From: JAXGPP01 sp964436865
Lineage (GTDB): Bacteria > Planctomycetota > Planctomycetia > Pirellulales > Thermoguttaceae
Reading direction: 5' to 3'
DNA: 64,000 nt
Assembly (NCBI GenBank): GCA_964436865.1
Contig: CAYTFK010000002.1
Location: forward strand, 1-64,000
Shown: positions 50,703-62,786 of the stretch, one piece after another
Position numbering within the stretch: the stretch's first letter is position 1
Layout of the letters: each line of letters opens with the position of its first letter
Made by a program: the position numbers and the translations under genes
The notes under the pieces: model-generated
What the model was told of the DNA's origin: nothing
Databases searched by the model: none
What the model saw: the letters and a program-made list of their open reading frames with translations, nothing else

Positions 50703-50987
50703 TCAGGACCAGATGAACCAGAGCAGACAGGGTAATCCGACGAGAAAGAACCACCCCAGCGCTGAGACGAGATACGGCGGCGTATCAGAATCGATGTAGC
50801 CGCCGCGTCCCACGTAACCGGCAAAGCTTCCAACCTCATCTGGAAACCAGATCATTCCCAACGGGAGCAGAACAACCGCGGAGAATACCACTATCGCCGG
50901 AGATAGACGCTGTTCGGCGACCACCGACCCGGCAAGATAGGCGAGAGCGACCAACAGGCTCAGGATTCTTCCGATTGTGATCGGCAT
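50703..50987 (-). CDS. Small membrane protein, unknown function
   Basis: A 94-residue protein with three hydrophobic helices: ILSLLVALAYLAGSVVA, IVVFSAVVLLPLGMIWF and YLVSALGWFFLVGLPCLLWFI. A short polar loop (GYVGRGGYIDSDTPP) separates helices two and three. No family is recognised. The start MPITIGRIL (50985-50987) is preferred over an upstream ATG at 51014. The gene converges with the DsbD-like gene and lies 44 bp downstream of the deacetylase-like gene. Confidence 0.6.
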   Translation of the reverse strand: MPITIGRILSLLVALAYLAGSVVAEQRLSPAIVVFSAVVLLPLGMIWFPDEVGSFAGYVGRGGYIDSDTPPYLVSALGWFFLVGLPCLLWFIWS

Positions 50988-51031
50988 TGGGGGATTTGCT
51001 GCAAGCCTGCACAACGGCCCATGCTTCTGCC

Positions 51032-52222
51032 TCAGTCCGGGGCTCCAAGGAAGCCTTCGTGAAAGAACACGGGCTTGTAGCCGTGTTCGGTGACCCAGCG
51101 AATCGCTGTGTCCAGACGTTGGGCATGATCCGGGATGTAGTTTCGATAGAACGGCCAGAAATACTGTTCATGGGTGAACAGGTCGAAGATCTCCGCGGTG
51201 TTCGGGTCCTGGATCTGCGGCTCAAGCGTGGGAACCGTTCGGTCGACCGGCACGTTGTTGCAGATGATGTCCACCCGGGAAAAGACGATCCCGGTGGAGA
51301 AATCCATCCAAGCATCGTGGCGCGAGAGATATTCTGAGACCACGTCGTCGAAGCGGTAGTTCACGTCGTAGACGCCGTTGATCTTCGCGAAGTAGCCACT
51401 GAGCGCTTTGACTCCGCGAGTCGTCAGCGGCTCGAGGGCCGACTGTCGCGTCATGCCCCAGTGGATCACAGTGGGCGGGGCGTACGTTTCCGGACCGGCG
51501 AAGCGATCGATCTCCGCGGCAACCTGGTCGAGGTCGGCCAGGAGCTTCTCCGCGGGCGCGTCCTGGTAGGGACGATCGGGATCATTGGCATGGGCGTGGA
51601 AAGCCAGCTTGAGCCATCCCGACAGATCCTGCCACTGGCCCCGGTAGCGGTCGGGAAACTGCGGCAGGCTGAAGTCGTCGCCGGTTGTGTAGTAGATATT
51701 GACGGTGAATTTCACTCCGTATCGGGCGTTCAGGTCGCTCAGCATCTTGAGATACCAGCAGTCCAGGAGCGACCGGTAGTTCTTCTGCGCGATGTCGCGG
51801 AGGAAGAAGCTATTGTCGTCGATCGAGAAGCGGTAGCGCGGAAAGGAATGGCGGTCCCAGCGCACTCTTGCTTGGGCCTCGCTGCGGCCTGCCTCGCCTT
51901 CGGCCACGGCCGCGATGTCGGTCACTTTGTCGGTGAGCACCACATCGGCAAAGAAACGGTCATTTTCGCGCCGCGCGGGCTGGCCGTTAACCGTCACGCG
52001 ATCGCCGCTCGGGGCGGTGCCCGAAACGCGGATCTTCAAGCCGCTGTCGACCGCTTCGCCATGCCGCCGGTTGAGGACCGCGCCGGAGAAGGGCTCGGTA
52101 ATCCGTATCCTGTTATCCGACTGGTCTAACATGGCAGCCATGGCGCGCAGCGGCACAGAATACGGAACACAACCGGCCATCGCAGCGGCTGCGGTCTGGA
52201 GAAAATGGCGACGTTGGAGCAT
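51032..52222 (-). CDS. Secreted polysaccharide-deacetylase-like protein
   Basis: A 396-residue exported protein beginning MLQRRHFLQTAAAAMAGC, a Tat/Sec-type signal with a possible lipobox Cys. A small beta-sandwich (about 35-110) is followed by a domain that looks like the NodB/deacetylase (beta/alpha) barrel: YRFSIDDNSFFLRDI with an Asp-Asp pair, KFTVNIYYTTGDDF, and LAFHAHANDPDRPY with two His in H-x-H-A. I could not place all deacetylase metal ligands, so activity is uncertain. The longer frame (to 52579) is rejected because it is out of keeping with a signal peptide and overlaps purM in antisense. Confidence 0.7.
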   Translation of the reverse strand: MLQRRHFLQTAAAAMAGCVPYSVPLRAMAAMLDQSDNRIRITEPFSGAVLNRRHGEAVDSGLKIRVSGTAPSGDRVTVNGQPARRENDRFFADVVLTDKVTDIAAVAEGEAGRSEAQARVRWDRHSFPRYRFSIDDNSFFLRDIAQKNYRSLLDCWYLKMLSDLNARYGVKFTVNIYYTTGDDFSLPQFPDRYRGQWQDLSGWLKLAFHAHANDPDRPYQDAPAEKLLADLDQVAAEIDRFAGPETYAPPTVIHWGMTRQSALEPLTTRGVKALSGYFAKINGVYDVNYRFDDVVSEYLSRHDAWMDFSTGIVFSRVDIICNNVPVDRTVPTLEPQIQDPNTAEIFDLFTHEQYFWPFYRNYIPDHAQRLDTAIRWVTEHGYKPVFFHEGFLGAPD

Positions 52223-52355
52223 GCTGATTCTCCTGTTTTCAACACGATACCGCCGCCGGAGGGCGGCTGCAAGCGTGCCGGCGACGGGACGCGAACGACT
52301 TCCGGGCGGTGCAACGCGCCCGACGTACATGGGCAATTGGCGTCGTGCCCGTCTG

Positions 52356-53420
52356 TCAGCAGTTAAAGACGACGCGTCGGGAACCTTCCACAGCGCGGCC
52401 GATGGGCCAGCTTTCCACGCCGCAGGCAGCAAGCTGGCTGCGGATGCTCTCGGCAAAGAAGCGGCTGACCACCAGCACCATGCCGACGCCCATGTTGAAG
52501 ACGCGATCCATTTCAGCCTGCTCGACGTCGCCGAGGCGCTGAAGCCAAGTGAACACCGGCAGCACGGGCCAGCTTCCACGATCGATGACGATCTGCACGC
52601 CCTCGGGTACGATCCGCTCGAGGTTTTCGCACAGCCCGCCGCCCGTGATGTGTGCGATGCCGTGTACGACGTTTTTCACCGTGTAGTGGTTCAGCACGCT
52701 CCGCACCGGTCGGACGTAGATTCGCGTGGGCGTCAGCAGTGCTTCACCGGCCGTCGCACCGAGTTCATCCACAAAATCGTGGGGCTTGAGCCCGGCGATG
52801 TCGAAGACGATTTTCCGGGCGAGGCTGAAGCCGTTCGAATGCAGCCCCATCGAGGCCAGACCAAGCACAACGTCATCCGGCGCAATACTGGCGCCGTTGA
52901 TCAAGTTGGAACGCTCGACCACCCCGACACAGAATCCGGCAAGGTCGTAGTCACCCGGAGCGTAGAGATCGGGCAGAATGGCCGTTTCGCCGCCGATCAA
53001 GGCGCAATCGCTCTCGAGGCATCCGGCGGCAACGCCCGCGACGATTTGTTCCAGAAGCGGCGGATCGTCTTTCGGCATGGCGACATAATCGAGGAACAGC
53101 AGGGGCTCGGCCCCGCAGCAGAGGGCATCATTGACGCTCATCGCCACCAGATCGATGCCCACGGTGTTGTGAATGCCCACTGCCGCCGCCACCTTCAGTT
53201 TCGTGCCGACGCCGTCGGTGCAGGCCACCAGCACCGGTTGCCGGTAGTTGCGGGCGAAGAGCGGGCTGGCGAAGTCCAATTGAAACAAGCCCGCGAATCC
53301 TCCCTCAAGCGGCAACACACGAGGTGAGAACGTGCGGTGGATCAACCGCGGCAGACGCTCCATGGCGTCGCGGTACTGCTCGAGATCCACACCGGCGTCT
53401 TTGTACGTCGCTTTGGCCAT
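52356..53420 (-). CDS. purM: Phosphoribosylformylglycinamidine cyclo-ligase PurM
   Basis: A 354-residue AIR synthetase, the fifth step of purine synthesis (FGAM plus ATP to AIR). Diagnostic parts: [11 protein letters not shown] near the start, the phosphate loop [62 protein letters not shown] and the C-terminal [18 protein letters not shown]. The start [12 protein letters not shown] (53418-53420) is chosen at the family's usual position. It is single on the minus strand, with no other purine gene in the window. Confidence 0.97.
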   Translation of the reverse strand: MAKATYKDAGVDLEQYRDAMERLPRLIHRTFSPRVLPLEGGFAGLFQLDFASPLFARNYRQPVLVACTDGVGTKLKVAAAVGIHNTVGIDLVAMSVNDALCCGAEPLLFLDYVAMPKDDPPLLEQIVAGVAAGCLESDCALIGGETAILPDLYAPGDYDLAGFCVGVVERSNLINGASIAPDDVVLGLASMGLHSNGFSLARKIVFDIAGLKPHDFVDELGATAGEALLTPTRIYVRPVRSVLNHYTVKNVVHGIAHITGGGLCENLERIVPEGVQIVIDRGSWPVLPVFTWLQRLGDVEQAEMDRVFNMGVGMVLVVSRFFAESIRSQLAACGVESWPIGRAVEGSRRVVFNC

Positions 53421-54064
53421 AGGGACTCGCGGGCACTCCAACCGACTGCCAGTCAACAGAGAAGCCGGTTATTGAATCCGCCTATCAGGGGTCCACGCCT
53501 CTCCCTGACAGAGGTTTGACATCCACCCCTGAAGGCAGCGGCAAAGGCCGGTATTGTACCCGCTATTTGCAGCCGAGTGAAAGTGGCGAGGGCCATTCGA
53601 GGGGGGATAGTTATGGCTTCAACGACCGGGAACTGGACCATTAGCCGAGGAGAGAATACGAGCCCACCGCGAACGGTCGCAGCAAGATCTCCAGCTTGCC
53701 CAGTCGGGTGAATTTCCTTGACAGTGGGTGGTTCAGTTGGGAGACTGTTGACTTACGAGGCCGCCGCGGCAGGTCAGTGCCCCCTGAACGCTTCGGCGAC
53801 GGCCTGCCCGCCCCGACTTCACCCCACCTGATCGCGTTCTACGGCGCGAGCGGCCATCGAGCGAGAACCGCCTGGCCTGCACGATGCGTACGGGGATCGG
53901 GTAGCGCGAGGTCGATCGGGGCAAATGTCGTGTAACGGCAAAGCGTGGTTATTGGTTCCGTGGTTAATCGTGCAACACTTTCCAGCGTTCTCGACCGGGA
54001 GACTTGGCTCGTCACTCGAGCCCTCGTTGCACACTCAGGCAGTAGATCGATAAAGGAGACTCGC
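53421..54064. other. Gene-poor 644-bp stretch between purM and the cytochrome c'-like gene
   Basis: I see no convincing gene. Short open frames here lack ribosome-binding sites and family likeness. On the minus strand a TACAAT box (about 53554-53559) could serve purM. A TTGACA near 53717 has no matching -10 box. AAGCCGGTTATTGAATCCGCC (53464-) and AAGGCCGGTATTGTACCCGC (53544-) look like a degenerate direct repeat. Confidence 0.45.
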
Positions 54065-54823
54065 ATGAAGTCAACGGTGGTGTGGAGCATGCTGGCGACA
54101 TTGGTGGCGTTGGCCACGGGGCTTGCCGCGGTGGCCGCGGATCCGCCAGCGGTGCCCAAGGTATCGACGTTCGCGCCGGCGGAGGATCTGGTTCCGCAGA
54201 TCGACGAGTACATTAAGGGATTCGACGAAGCGGTAGCGAGCGAGGACGAATACAAGGATGCCGAGAGCACACTCAAGAAGGATGCCAACGTGTTCGTGCT
54301 CATTGCCGTGGCTCTGGCCCTGCACGACGAGGACAATCAGTACAAACAGGCGGCGCCGGCGCTGATCGAGGCCGGCGAGAAACTGGCGGCGGCTCAAGGC
54401 TACGCCCAGGCCAAGGCGGCCGTGGCCGCGGTGAAGGCCGCCAAGACCGCCAAGGGCGACCCGGCGAAGATTGCCTGGTCGACGAAGCACGGTGGCATGA
54501 CCGAACTGATGCAAGCGGTTCCACTGATTCACAGCCGGCTGAAGCGCTACATGCGCGGCGCTCGGTTCGAGAAGAGTGCCGCTGAAAATGCTCAGTACTC
54601 GGCGGTGATCGCCGTGGTCGGTCAAGGCTCGATGCCACACGCGGAGGACACCGACAAGCCGACGGAAGTCGCCAAGTGGTACGAATACTGCGCCCAGATG
54701 CGCGACGCTGCCGCGTCGGTCAATCAGGCCGTGCGGGCGAAGAAGCAGGCAGATGCCGAGAAGGCAATGGACGCATTGCAGAAGAGCTGCGACGACTGCC
54801 ACTCGATATTCCATCCGGAATAG
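54065..54823 (+). CDS. Exported cytochrome c'-like protein
   Basis: A 252-residue periplasmic protein with a signal peptide (MLATLVALATGLAAVAA) and an all-helical, Ala/Lys/Glu-rich body. The haem-binding motif sits at the very end: CDDCHSIFHPE (Cys242, Cys245, His246). A C-terminal C-x-x-C-H-x-x-F is the hallmark of the four-helix cytochrome c'/c556 group. The length is about twice that of a usual cytochrome c', so the protein has an extra N-terminal helical domain (about 25-120) that I do not recognise. It has AAGGAG 7 nt before the ATG. A terminator follows about 90 nt downstream. Confidence 0.82.
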   Translation: MKSTVVWSMLATLVALATGLAAVAADPPAVPKVSTFAPAEDLVPQIDEYIKGFDEAVASEDEYKDAESTLKKDANVFVLIAVALALHDEDNQYKQAAPALIEAGEKLAAAQGYAQAKAAVAAVKAAKTAKGDPAKIAWSTKHGGMTELMQAVPLIHSRLKRYMRGARFEKSAAENAQYSAVIAVVGQGSMPHAEDTDKPTEVAKWYEYCAQMRDAAASVNQAVRAKKQADAEKAMDALQKSCDDCHSIFHPE

Positions 54824-54915
54824 CCGGCACCGCCGAGACAATCGGCAAATTCGATAACGCGATCGTTCGTGGCGACTCCACGGGATCTCGTTTTCGTTCG
54901 ACGGACGGCTCGACG

Positions 54916-54944
54916 AAGGGTGGCGGGCAACTGCCACCCTTTTT
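54916..54944 (+). terminator. Rho-independent terminator after the cytochrome c'-like gene
   Basis: AAGGGTGGC and GCCACCCTT form a perfect 9-bp stem with an 8-nt loop, directly followed by TTT (the T-run is TTTTT including the stem's last bases). Confidence 0.88.
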
Positions 54945-55237
54945 GATTGCGCTCACGGCGGACGCGCGATGATTGACCGCAGCCAGCCGAAACGAGGATC
55001 GTGCCAGCGGCGCTCGATTTTCCCGGCCCGCGGCCAGATGCCGGCGGCGGGAACTGCCAAAACTGTCGTTGCCGCCCGTCTTTGCGCCGCCGCCAGGACG
55101 CGCCTTCTGAGACTGCCGCTCGATATTTGACGCCCCGCGTTCCGAAACAAGGAACAAGCTTTCCATGCCCTCCCAGGGGATGCCACGTTCTCGCAGCGGG
55201 ATTGCGGGACTGGCTGGATAAACAGCGGGGTTTGTAA

Positions 55238-57397
<2,160 letters not shown>

Positions 57398-57498
57398 CAC
57401 CGCCGCCGGCCGCGCCCGTCAAGGCGGAGGCAACCGGCTTCCGCCGAGCGTGGTGCGAGAAGTCCAAGGCAACGACGTTGTCGGATTGCTGATCGATT

Positions 57499-57540
57499 GG
57501 CCGCCCCTGCCGAGCCTCCGCGACAGGGGCGGCCTATATT
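57499..57540. terminator. Hairpin after glgX, probable terminator
   Basis: GGCCGCCCCTG (57499-57509) pairs perfectly with CAGGGGCGGCC (57524-57534) around a 14-nt loop, followed by TATATTGTTT. The long stem fits a terminator, though the T-run is interrupted. Confidence 0.6.
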
Positions 57541-57704
57541 GTTTGGCAAGGCCTACGGCTCGAGGCGCGGTCTTCCGGCAGTACCGCACCGCAGACCGGA
57601 GGGTGAGTTGCCGAGGGTAACGGTTGTCGGTCATGGGGGGATGCGGTTAGGATAGTTCCGTGGGCAATCCTACCCGAAAGTCGCCGCCTCCCCTCCAGAA
57701 TTCC

Positions 57705-60700
57705 ATGGATGAATGCCGCCTCGGGCAGCGCCTTCACAGTTTAGCGATCTTCTCCTGCGCCATCTTTTGGGCCGCCGGTGCGGTTCTGGCGGCAGGGTCT
57801 GATGCATCCGCGCCGCAGTCGCCCGATTTCTTCGCCGCGTACGAGGACGACGAAACGAGTCCGGAAGAAAGCCGATTGCGCGAACTGCTCGAACCGGCGC
57901 AGGGCGAGCCTTTCGAAATCGGCAAAGATCGCCGGCGCGACCGCGAGATGAACCGTGTCGCGGGATTCGCCCGCCTGAAGGCCGGCTGGCCGGGCGGCAA
58001 GGCGTGGCGATTCTCCTTCTGGGAAGTCAAGGAACTCGTCTGGCACATTTGGAATGGAAACCGGGGGGTGAGCTTCCGCTACTATCCCGAGTTCAACCAG
58101 GCGTGGGCCGCGTATGCGACAAGCCGCGAAGGATCGGCTCCGCGGCCGGCCAGGTGGGTGTTTGCCGCAGGCGACGGCGATCGCTATCGGCGATCCGGGA
58201 TTGGGACTGCGGAGTTGCACTACGCCGACGGTCGGTTGATCATGTCGCGCGGCGACCTTCAATTGCTGAGCGTCCCCTTCGCGGGTCCGCCCGATGAGGT
58301 CTACCTGGAGCTGAACGCATACGTTCGCGGCCTGGATCTGGTCCCTTCGGAGATTCCACCGGCACCACTGGAGCTACCGCCGAGGCCGTGGCCCCCGGCC
58401 AGACTGAACTGGCAACTGCGCGCCCCGGATCGGCGCCCCCAAGACCCGCCAGGTTACACCTGGGCTGAACTGCCCGACGGGACCGTGGAGCTGAAGGCCG
58501 ACGCGCGGGCACGCTCTGTATTCGCAGCGACGGAAATCGGCGAGCCCGGATTTCGCGAATACCTGTTCGAAGTCGAAAATGCGACGCCGGGCACAGGCGT
58601 CTTTCTGGCGGATCGCGATGGCAAAGAACGGGCCCGCGTGGCCTTCTTTCGGCATCAGCAGTCGGGCGAGACGACGTTCGGTCTGCAATGGCCCGGTGCG
58701 AACGACGTGAAGCAGTCGGTGGATGACAGGCGGCAGATCGTTCCGCGGGCCGGTGATCGCCGCTGGCTCCGCCTGGTGATGGCCGCCGGGGTGGTGAAGT
58801 GCTGGACGAGCCTCGACGGGCTCACGTGGAGCCAGGCTTCGCCCACAAGCGAAGGTTGGGAAGGCTCGCCAGGCCAGGCTGGAGTCTACTGCTGTACGGC
58901 CGACGAGCCGCGATCGATCCGATTGAAGAATCTGGCCATTCGGCCGCTGCCGATCCTGTCGACGCTGGTTCCCGACTCGCTTGTCCGCGCAGTGCCCCCG
59001 TTGACCGGCGCGAGCGACGCCGCGGCATGGGACAAGCTTGTGGCCGATTCGCAACCGCCCGATGTTCCACCGCACCTTTGGCGGCGCGCGTCCTTGGTTC
59101 GCACGCTGATCGACAACGGCAAGCAGCCGATGTCGCAATCGCTGCTCGATGAGTTGATCGAAGATGTCGTCGAGACTTCGCGTGATGCCGAGTTCCTCGT
59201 TCGCTTCCTGACCGAGGTGGCGTTGATCCATTCGCTCAATCGCTGGGAAGACTGTGAACGCTACGAGCGGCATTGGGAGCGTCTGGGCAAACGATTGGCG
59301 CGGTTGGGGCATCCGTCGCCGTTCGCCGTGGTGAGCCCGGCAATGCTCCGCACCGATTTCTGGCACGGCCGCCGACTCTCGGCCTTTCCCTCTACGCTGC
59401 TCAGATATGACCTTTTCTGCCAGGCCGGACTGGAGAATTGGGCGGCCGTATCCGATTACGCCCGGCAAATGCTGTTCTGGAACCGCAGAAGCCACGAGCA
59501 TTCGTTGGGGCTTGAATCAGCATGGCACGTGGTCGAGTGGGCCGAGGCGCAGGCGGCGATTCGGGCGCCCGAACATCGGGCAAGTCGGCGGTCGATCTCG
59601 CCGCTGTGGCAAGACGGACTTGTCGAGCACCTGAGCAAGGAGGGCTACAACACGCTGACCGAGTTGCACGCCGCCCTGGAAGGGCAGACCTATCGCGAGG
59701 CGGCACAGATCATGGGAACGGCCGCGCAAAACACCGAGTTGGGCCTTCTGCCCGATCGGCACGATCCGCGCTTGACTGTCTCGCTGCCGTTGGCCTTCCA
59801 GCAGGCAATTGAACAGCATCCGGCACTACGCGCGGAAATGGAGACGAGTTTCGGGGCCGTGGGGTCGGTCCGGCTGAGCGAGGCCGCGGTGGCCGGCGAC
59901 GCCGAGCGGATTGCCGCGATCACGATTCAACTCTACGGCACCTCGGCGGCGGCGGCGGCCCACCAGTGGCTTGGCGACCGGGCACTGGCTCGCGGCAAGT
60001 TCGCGGCCGCCGTGGACCACTTCAAGCAGGCACTGCGAGGCGCCTCGCCGGCCCAGCAAACCGATATCCTCGCGCGGATGCGATTGGCGGAAGCCTATCT
60101 GGGTGACGGGAGTAGCGGGCTGGCGGTGGAAAGTACCGTGCGAGTGGGTACTGGGAGTCTCTCGGCGGGGCAATTCGAGGAATTGGTGAGTCAGATTCAC
60201 CAGCGTTGCCGGAAGCAAGCGGAATCGCTTCCCGAAACCTGTCCGAAACCCGGAGAATACATACTCCAGCCATGGGCGCGAATCGATGGCAGCCGCGTGA
60301 AACGCGCCGGCGGCTTGCCCGACCGCGGTCTCGACTGGGCCGCGCGCCAGTCGGGCGTCGTGATTGCCGGTCGTCACATGATCGTGAACAACCAGGTTGA
60401 TCAGGTGGCGTTCGATCTGGCCAGCGGGCGGCAGGCCTGGATTCAGCGGCCTTCGCTGGAGGACAAGGATCAGCAGTGGCCGCTTGTGGTGATGAAACCA
60501 GTGGCTCGCGGCGAAAGGGTGTACGTTCGCCGGCTGGCGAGTGGCGGCCCCGAGGTCGCCTGCCTGGAAACGGAGTCCGGAAGACCTCTTTGGGCCGCAA
60601 AGCCCGACAGTTACGTGGCATCCGACCCGCTGTTCATCGGCGATGAGCTGCTTGTGTTGTCGTGCACGGCAAGGCCAGGAGAGCGATTGACGCTGGCCCT

Positions 60701-61451
60701 GGTGCACTTGGACGTCGACACGGGAGCCGCGATTGAGCGTTGGCCGATCGCCGACTTTCAGGACCTTTGGAACGGCAGGCTGCACTGTCCGGCGACAGTC
60801 GCAGACCGGCGGATTATCGTGGCGGCAGCCGGTCACGTACTGTGCTGCGATGGCGCAGGGCGGCTCGTTTGGCTGCGGCGGCAGACATGGATCCGCCCGC
60901 CGGGAAGCGACTACTCGCGTGCGCGGTGGTGGATGGAGCAGCACCACAGTCCGCCGCTGGCGTCGGCGGGGGCAGTCTATGTGCTGCAGCCGGGAAGCTG
61001 GGATGTAGAATGTATCGATTTGGAGACCGGCGGCCTGCGTTGGCGGCGGACGCTCGTCGAGCCCAATCGCCTGCTGGGCATCAGCTCAGGCCGACTGCTC
61101 GTGGAAACTGGCGACGGCCTGGAGGCAATGGACGCTGCCAGCGGAGAGCTCCTCTGGCACCGCGACCTGGATGGATTGTGTGGCGCGATGCCCGGCCAGG
61201 ATTCGAGAAACATTTGCTGCGCCACGCTCGTTAAGACCAAGGAAGGAGGCAAGCCTCCCCGGCTCGAACTGGTTTGGCTTGACGCAACCAGCGGCACGCC
61301 CGAACGGACGGCTGCCGTCGACCTGCTCGACTGGCCGGAACCGCTGGCCGGCCCCTTCATCGCGGCGGGCGGCCGAATGTGGGGCCTGTTTGCCGACCAG
61401 GCGGCGCCGGCCCAACGAGAAATCCGTCAACTGGCATTGACGGATGAGTAG
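57705..61451 (+). CDS. Exported PQQ-binding-like beta-propeller protein with TPR-like and sandwich domains
   Basis: About 1248 residues. It has a signal peptide (HSLAIFSCAIFWAAGAVLA), then an N-terminal region of about 200 residues, a concanavalin-like beta-sandwich (about 260-420, GLQWPGANDV...VVKCWTSLDGLTWSQ, resembling DUF1583/laminin-like modules), and a helical TPR-like region (about 450-860, with ALARGKFAAAVDHFKQAL). The C-terminus (about 880-1240) is a PQQ-like propeller with repeats of the form V-x-x-x-D-L-x-S-G-x-x-x-W (VAFDLASGRQAWIQ, CIDLETGGLRWRR, AMDAASGELLWHR). No PQQ-dehydrogenase ligands are visible, so it is probably structural. GTG 57660 is an alternative start. The next gene follows at 61574. 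Confidence 0.82.
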   Translation: MDECRLGQRLHSLAIFSCAIFWAAGAVLAAGSDASAPQSPDFFAAYEDDETSPEESRLRELLEPAQGEPFEIGKDRRRDREMNRVAGFARLKAGWPGGKAWRFSFWEVKELVWHIWNGNRGVSFRYYPEFNQAWAAYATSREGSAPRPARWVFAAGDGDRYRRSGIGTAELHYADGRLIMSRGDLQLLSVPFAGPPDEVYLELNAYVRGLDLVPSEIPPAPLELPPRPWPPARLNWQLRAPDRRPQDPPGYTWAELPDGTVELKADARARSVFAATEIGEPGFREYLFEVENATPGTGVFLADRDGKERARVAFFRHQQSGETTFGLQWPGANDVKQSVDDRRQIVPRAGDRRWLRLVMAAGVVKCWTSLDGLTWSQASPTSEGWEGSPGQAGVYCCTADEPRSIRLKNLAIRPLPILSTLVPDSLVRAVPPLTGASDAAAWDKLVADSQPPDVPPHLWRRASLVRTLIDNGKQPMSQSLLDELIEDVVETSRDAEFLVRFLTEVALIHSLNRWEDCERYERHWERLGKRLARLGHPSPFAVVSPAMLRTDFWHGRRLSAFPSTLLRYDLFCQAGLENWAAVSDYARQMLFWNRRSHEHSLGLESAWHVVEWAEAQAAIRAPEHRASRRSISPLWQDGLVEHLSKEGYNTLTELHAALEGQTYREAAQIMGTAAQNTELGLLPDRHDPRLTVSLPLAFQQAIEQHPALRAEMETSFGAVGSVRLSEAAVAGDAERIAAITIQLYGTSAAAAAHQWLGDRALARGKFAAAVDHFKQALRGASPAQQTDILARMRLAEAYLGDGSSGLAVESTVRVGTGSLSAGQFEELVSQIHQRCRKQAESLPETCPKPGEYILQPWARIDGSRVKRAGGLPDRGLDWAARQSGVVIAGRHMIVNNQVDQVAFDLASGRQAWIQRPSLEDKDQQWPLVVMKPVARGERVYVRRLASGGPEVACLETESGRPLWAAKPDSYVASDPLFIGDELLVLSCTARPGERLTLALVHLDVDTGAAIERWPIADFQDLWNGRLHCPATVADRRIIVAAAGHVLCCDGAGRLVWLRRQTWIRPPGSDYSRARWWMEQHHSPPLASAGAVYVLQPGSWDVECIDLETGGLRWRRTLVEPNRLLGISSGRLLVETGDGLEAMDAASGELLWHRDLDGLCGAMPGQDSRNICCATLVKTKEGGKPPRLELVWLDATSGTPERTAAVDLLDWPEPLAGPFIAAGGRMWGLFADQAAPAQREIRQLALTDE

Positions 61452-61573
61452 ACCCGAAATCCCCCTCCCGCTCGTCGCTGGATGAGGCCCAACTCAGCAT
61501 GACATGCGGCTTGACACTGGTTTCTGGCCTGACCACAATCGCTCGGGGCTGCCTGCAAAACCGGAACAGTCAC

Positions 61574-62740
61574 ATGAGGCGAGATTCGGTCGCCGTGCCG
61601 GCGTTGGGCGCGCTGGTGGCGGTGTATTTCGCGTGCGCCGTGGCCCTCGGCGAGGGAGAATGGGAAATAACTGCCGAGAGCGAACGGGCGCTGGCGGTGG
61701 GCCTGGAGTGGATGGCCCGCAACCAGGGTCCCGAGGGGAACTGGACTTCCAACGACCTCGGGTTGGTGAGCACGGGGGCACTGGCTTTTCTTGCCGCCGG
61801 CCACATGCCCGGCCACGGGCGGTATGGCGACAACATTGATCGGGCATTGGATTATGTGCTCCGCAACAGCCGACCCTCGGGTTTGCTCAACATCGCCGAA
61901 GAGCGCCGCGGTATGTACAACCATGGCCTCTCGACCTTTGTCTTGGGGCAGATCTACGGTACGACGAGCGATCCGCGGATCGGACCGGTGCTCGACCGTG
62001 CGTTGAGGCTTATCTGCCAGACGCAGGCGGGCGACGGCGGATGGGACTACGTTGCGCGGCGGCAGGACCGAGGGCACGACCTCAGTCTGGCCGTAATGCA
62101 GTCGCTCGCCTTGCGAAGCGCGGTCGACAGCGGCCTCGAGATTCCACCTGAAGTCGTGGAACTGGCCATTCAAAGCGTCCGCGAGCATTACCTTCCGCAG
62201 GGATGCCCGCGCGATGCGGACGAGGAGACGCAACAGCGCCATCCCGGACAGTTCACCTATCAGAAAGGGGGCGGAAACGCCACTGTGGCGATGGCCGCCG
62301 CGGGCGTGGTCTGCCTGCAGGAATTCGGCCAGTACGGCGATTGGCGGATTGAGAAGAACATGGAGGTGATTGCCGAAGCAATCCGCAAGGACGCCGATCC
62401 GGAAAAATGCAGGAAGCAGCGCCGCCCGCCATTCGATGCCTATACGCTCTATTACGTCGCGCAGGCCCTGTACCAGGTTGGTGGAGAGCACTGGCGCGAG
62501 CATTACCCCCGGCTTCGCGACAGCGTCGTTGCCAGCCAGATCGTCGACGATGATCGCGGCCAGCGCAACGGCATGTGGCAGGGAGAGTCGCGGGTACCCG
62601 GCCGGCCCGGCGATCTGTATCTGACCGCCGTTTGCTGTTTCACCCTGTCGATCCCTAATCGCTATCTGCCCATACTGCAGGAGGGCCAGATCGACAGCCT
62701 GAAGAAGTTCGGCGGCGGAAACGAAACTGCCGGGGATTAA
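61574..62740 (+). CDS. Exported squalene-cyclase/prenyltransferase-repeat protein
   Basis: A 388-residue protein starting with a signal peptide (VAVPALGALVAVYFACAVALG) followed by an alpha/alpha-toroid of squalene-cyclase type: ALAVGLEWMARNQGPEGNW, LSTFVLGQIYGTTSD, CQTQAGDGGWDYVARRQD, GGGNATVAMAAAGVVCLQE and FDAYTLYYVAQALYQVGGEHW. No catalytic D-x-D-D is present, so enzymatic cyclisation is unlikely. Planctomycetes carry many such secreted toroids of unknown role. It lies between a PQQ-propeller gene and a BatA/VWA gene. The ATG at 61574 starts the signal peptide; a frame from 61499 adds a Thr/Leu-rich stretch. Confidence 0.87.
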   Translation: MRRDSVAVPALGALVAVYFACAVALGEGEWEITAESERALAVGLEWMARNQGPEGNWTSNDLGLVSTGALAFLAAGHMPGHGRYGDNIDRALDYVLRNSRPSGLLNIAEERRGMYNHGLSTFVLGQIYGTTSDPRIGPVLDRALRLICQTQAGDGGWDYVARRQDRGHDLSLAVMQSLALRSAVDSGLEIPPEVVELAIQSVREHYLPQGCPRDADEETQQRHPGQFTYQKGGGNATVAMAAAGVVCLQEFGQYGDWRIEKNMEVIAEAIRKDADPEKCRKQRRPPFDAYTLYYVAQALYQVGGEHWREHYPRLRDSVVASQIVDDDRGQRNGMWQGESRVPGRPGDLYLTAVCCFTLSIPNRYLPILQEGQIDSLKKFGGGNETAGD

Positions 62741-62786
62741 CCCCGGGACACCAGGTACACGGCATAGAGATCCACCCCTTCGCACC

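Noticed and set aside
53717..53745. TTGACA -35 box suggesting a promoter
   Set aside because: No acceptable -10 hexamer lies 16-18 nt downstream and no gene starts within 300 bp.
53696..53935. 79-codon plus-strand frame in the purM-cytochrome gap
   Set aside because: Arg/Gly/Pro-rich product, no ribosome-binding site, not adjacent to a promoter that fits.
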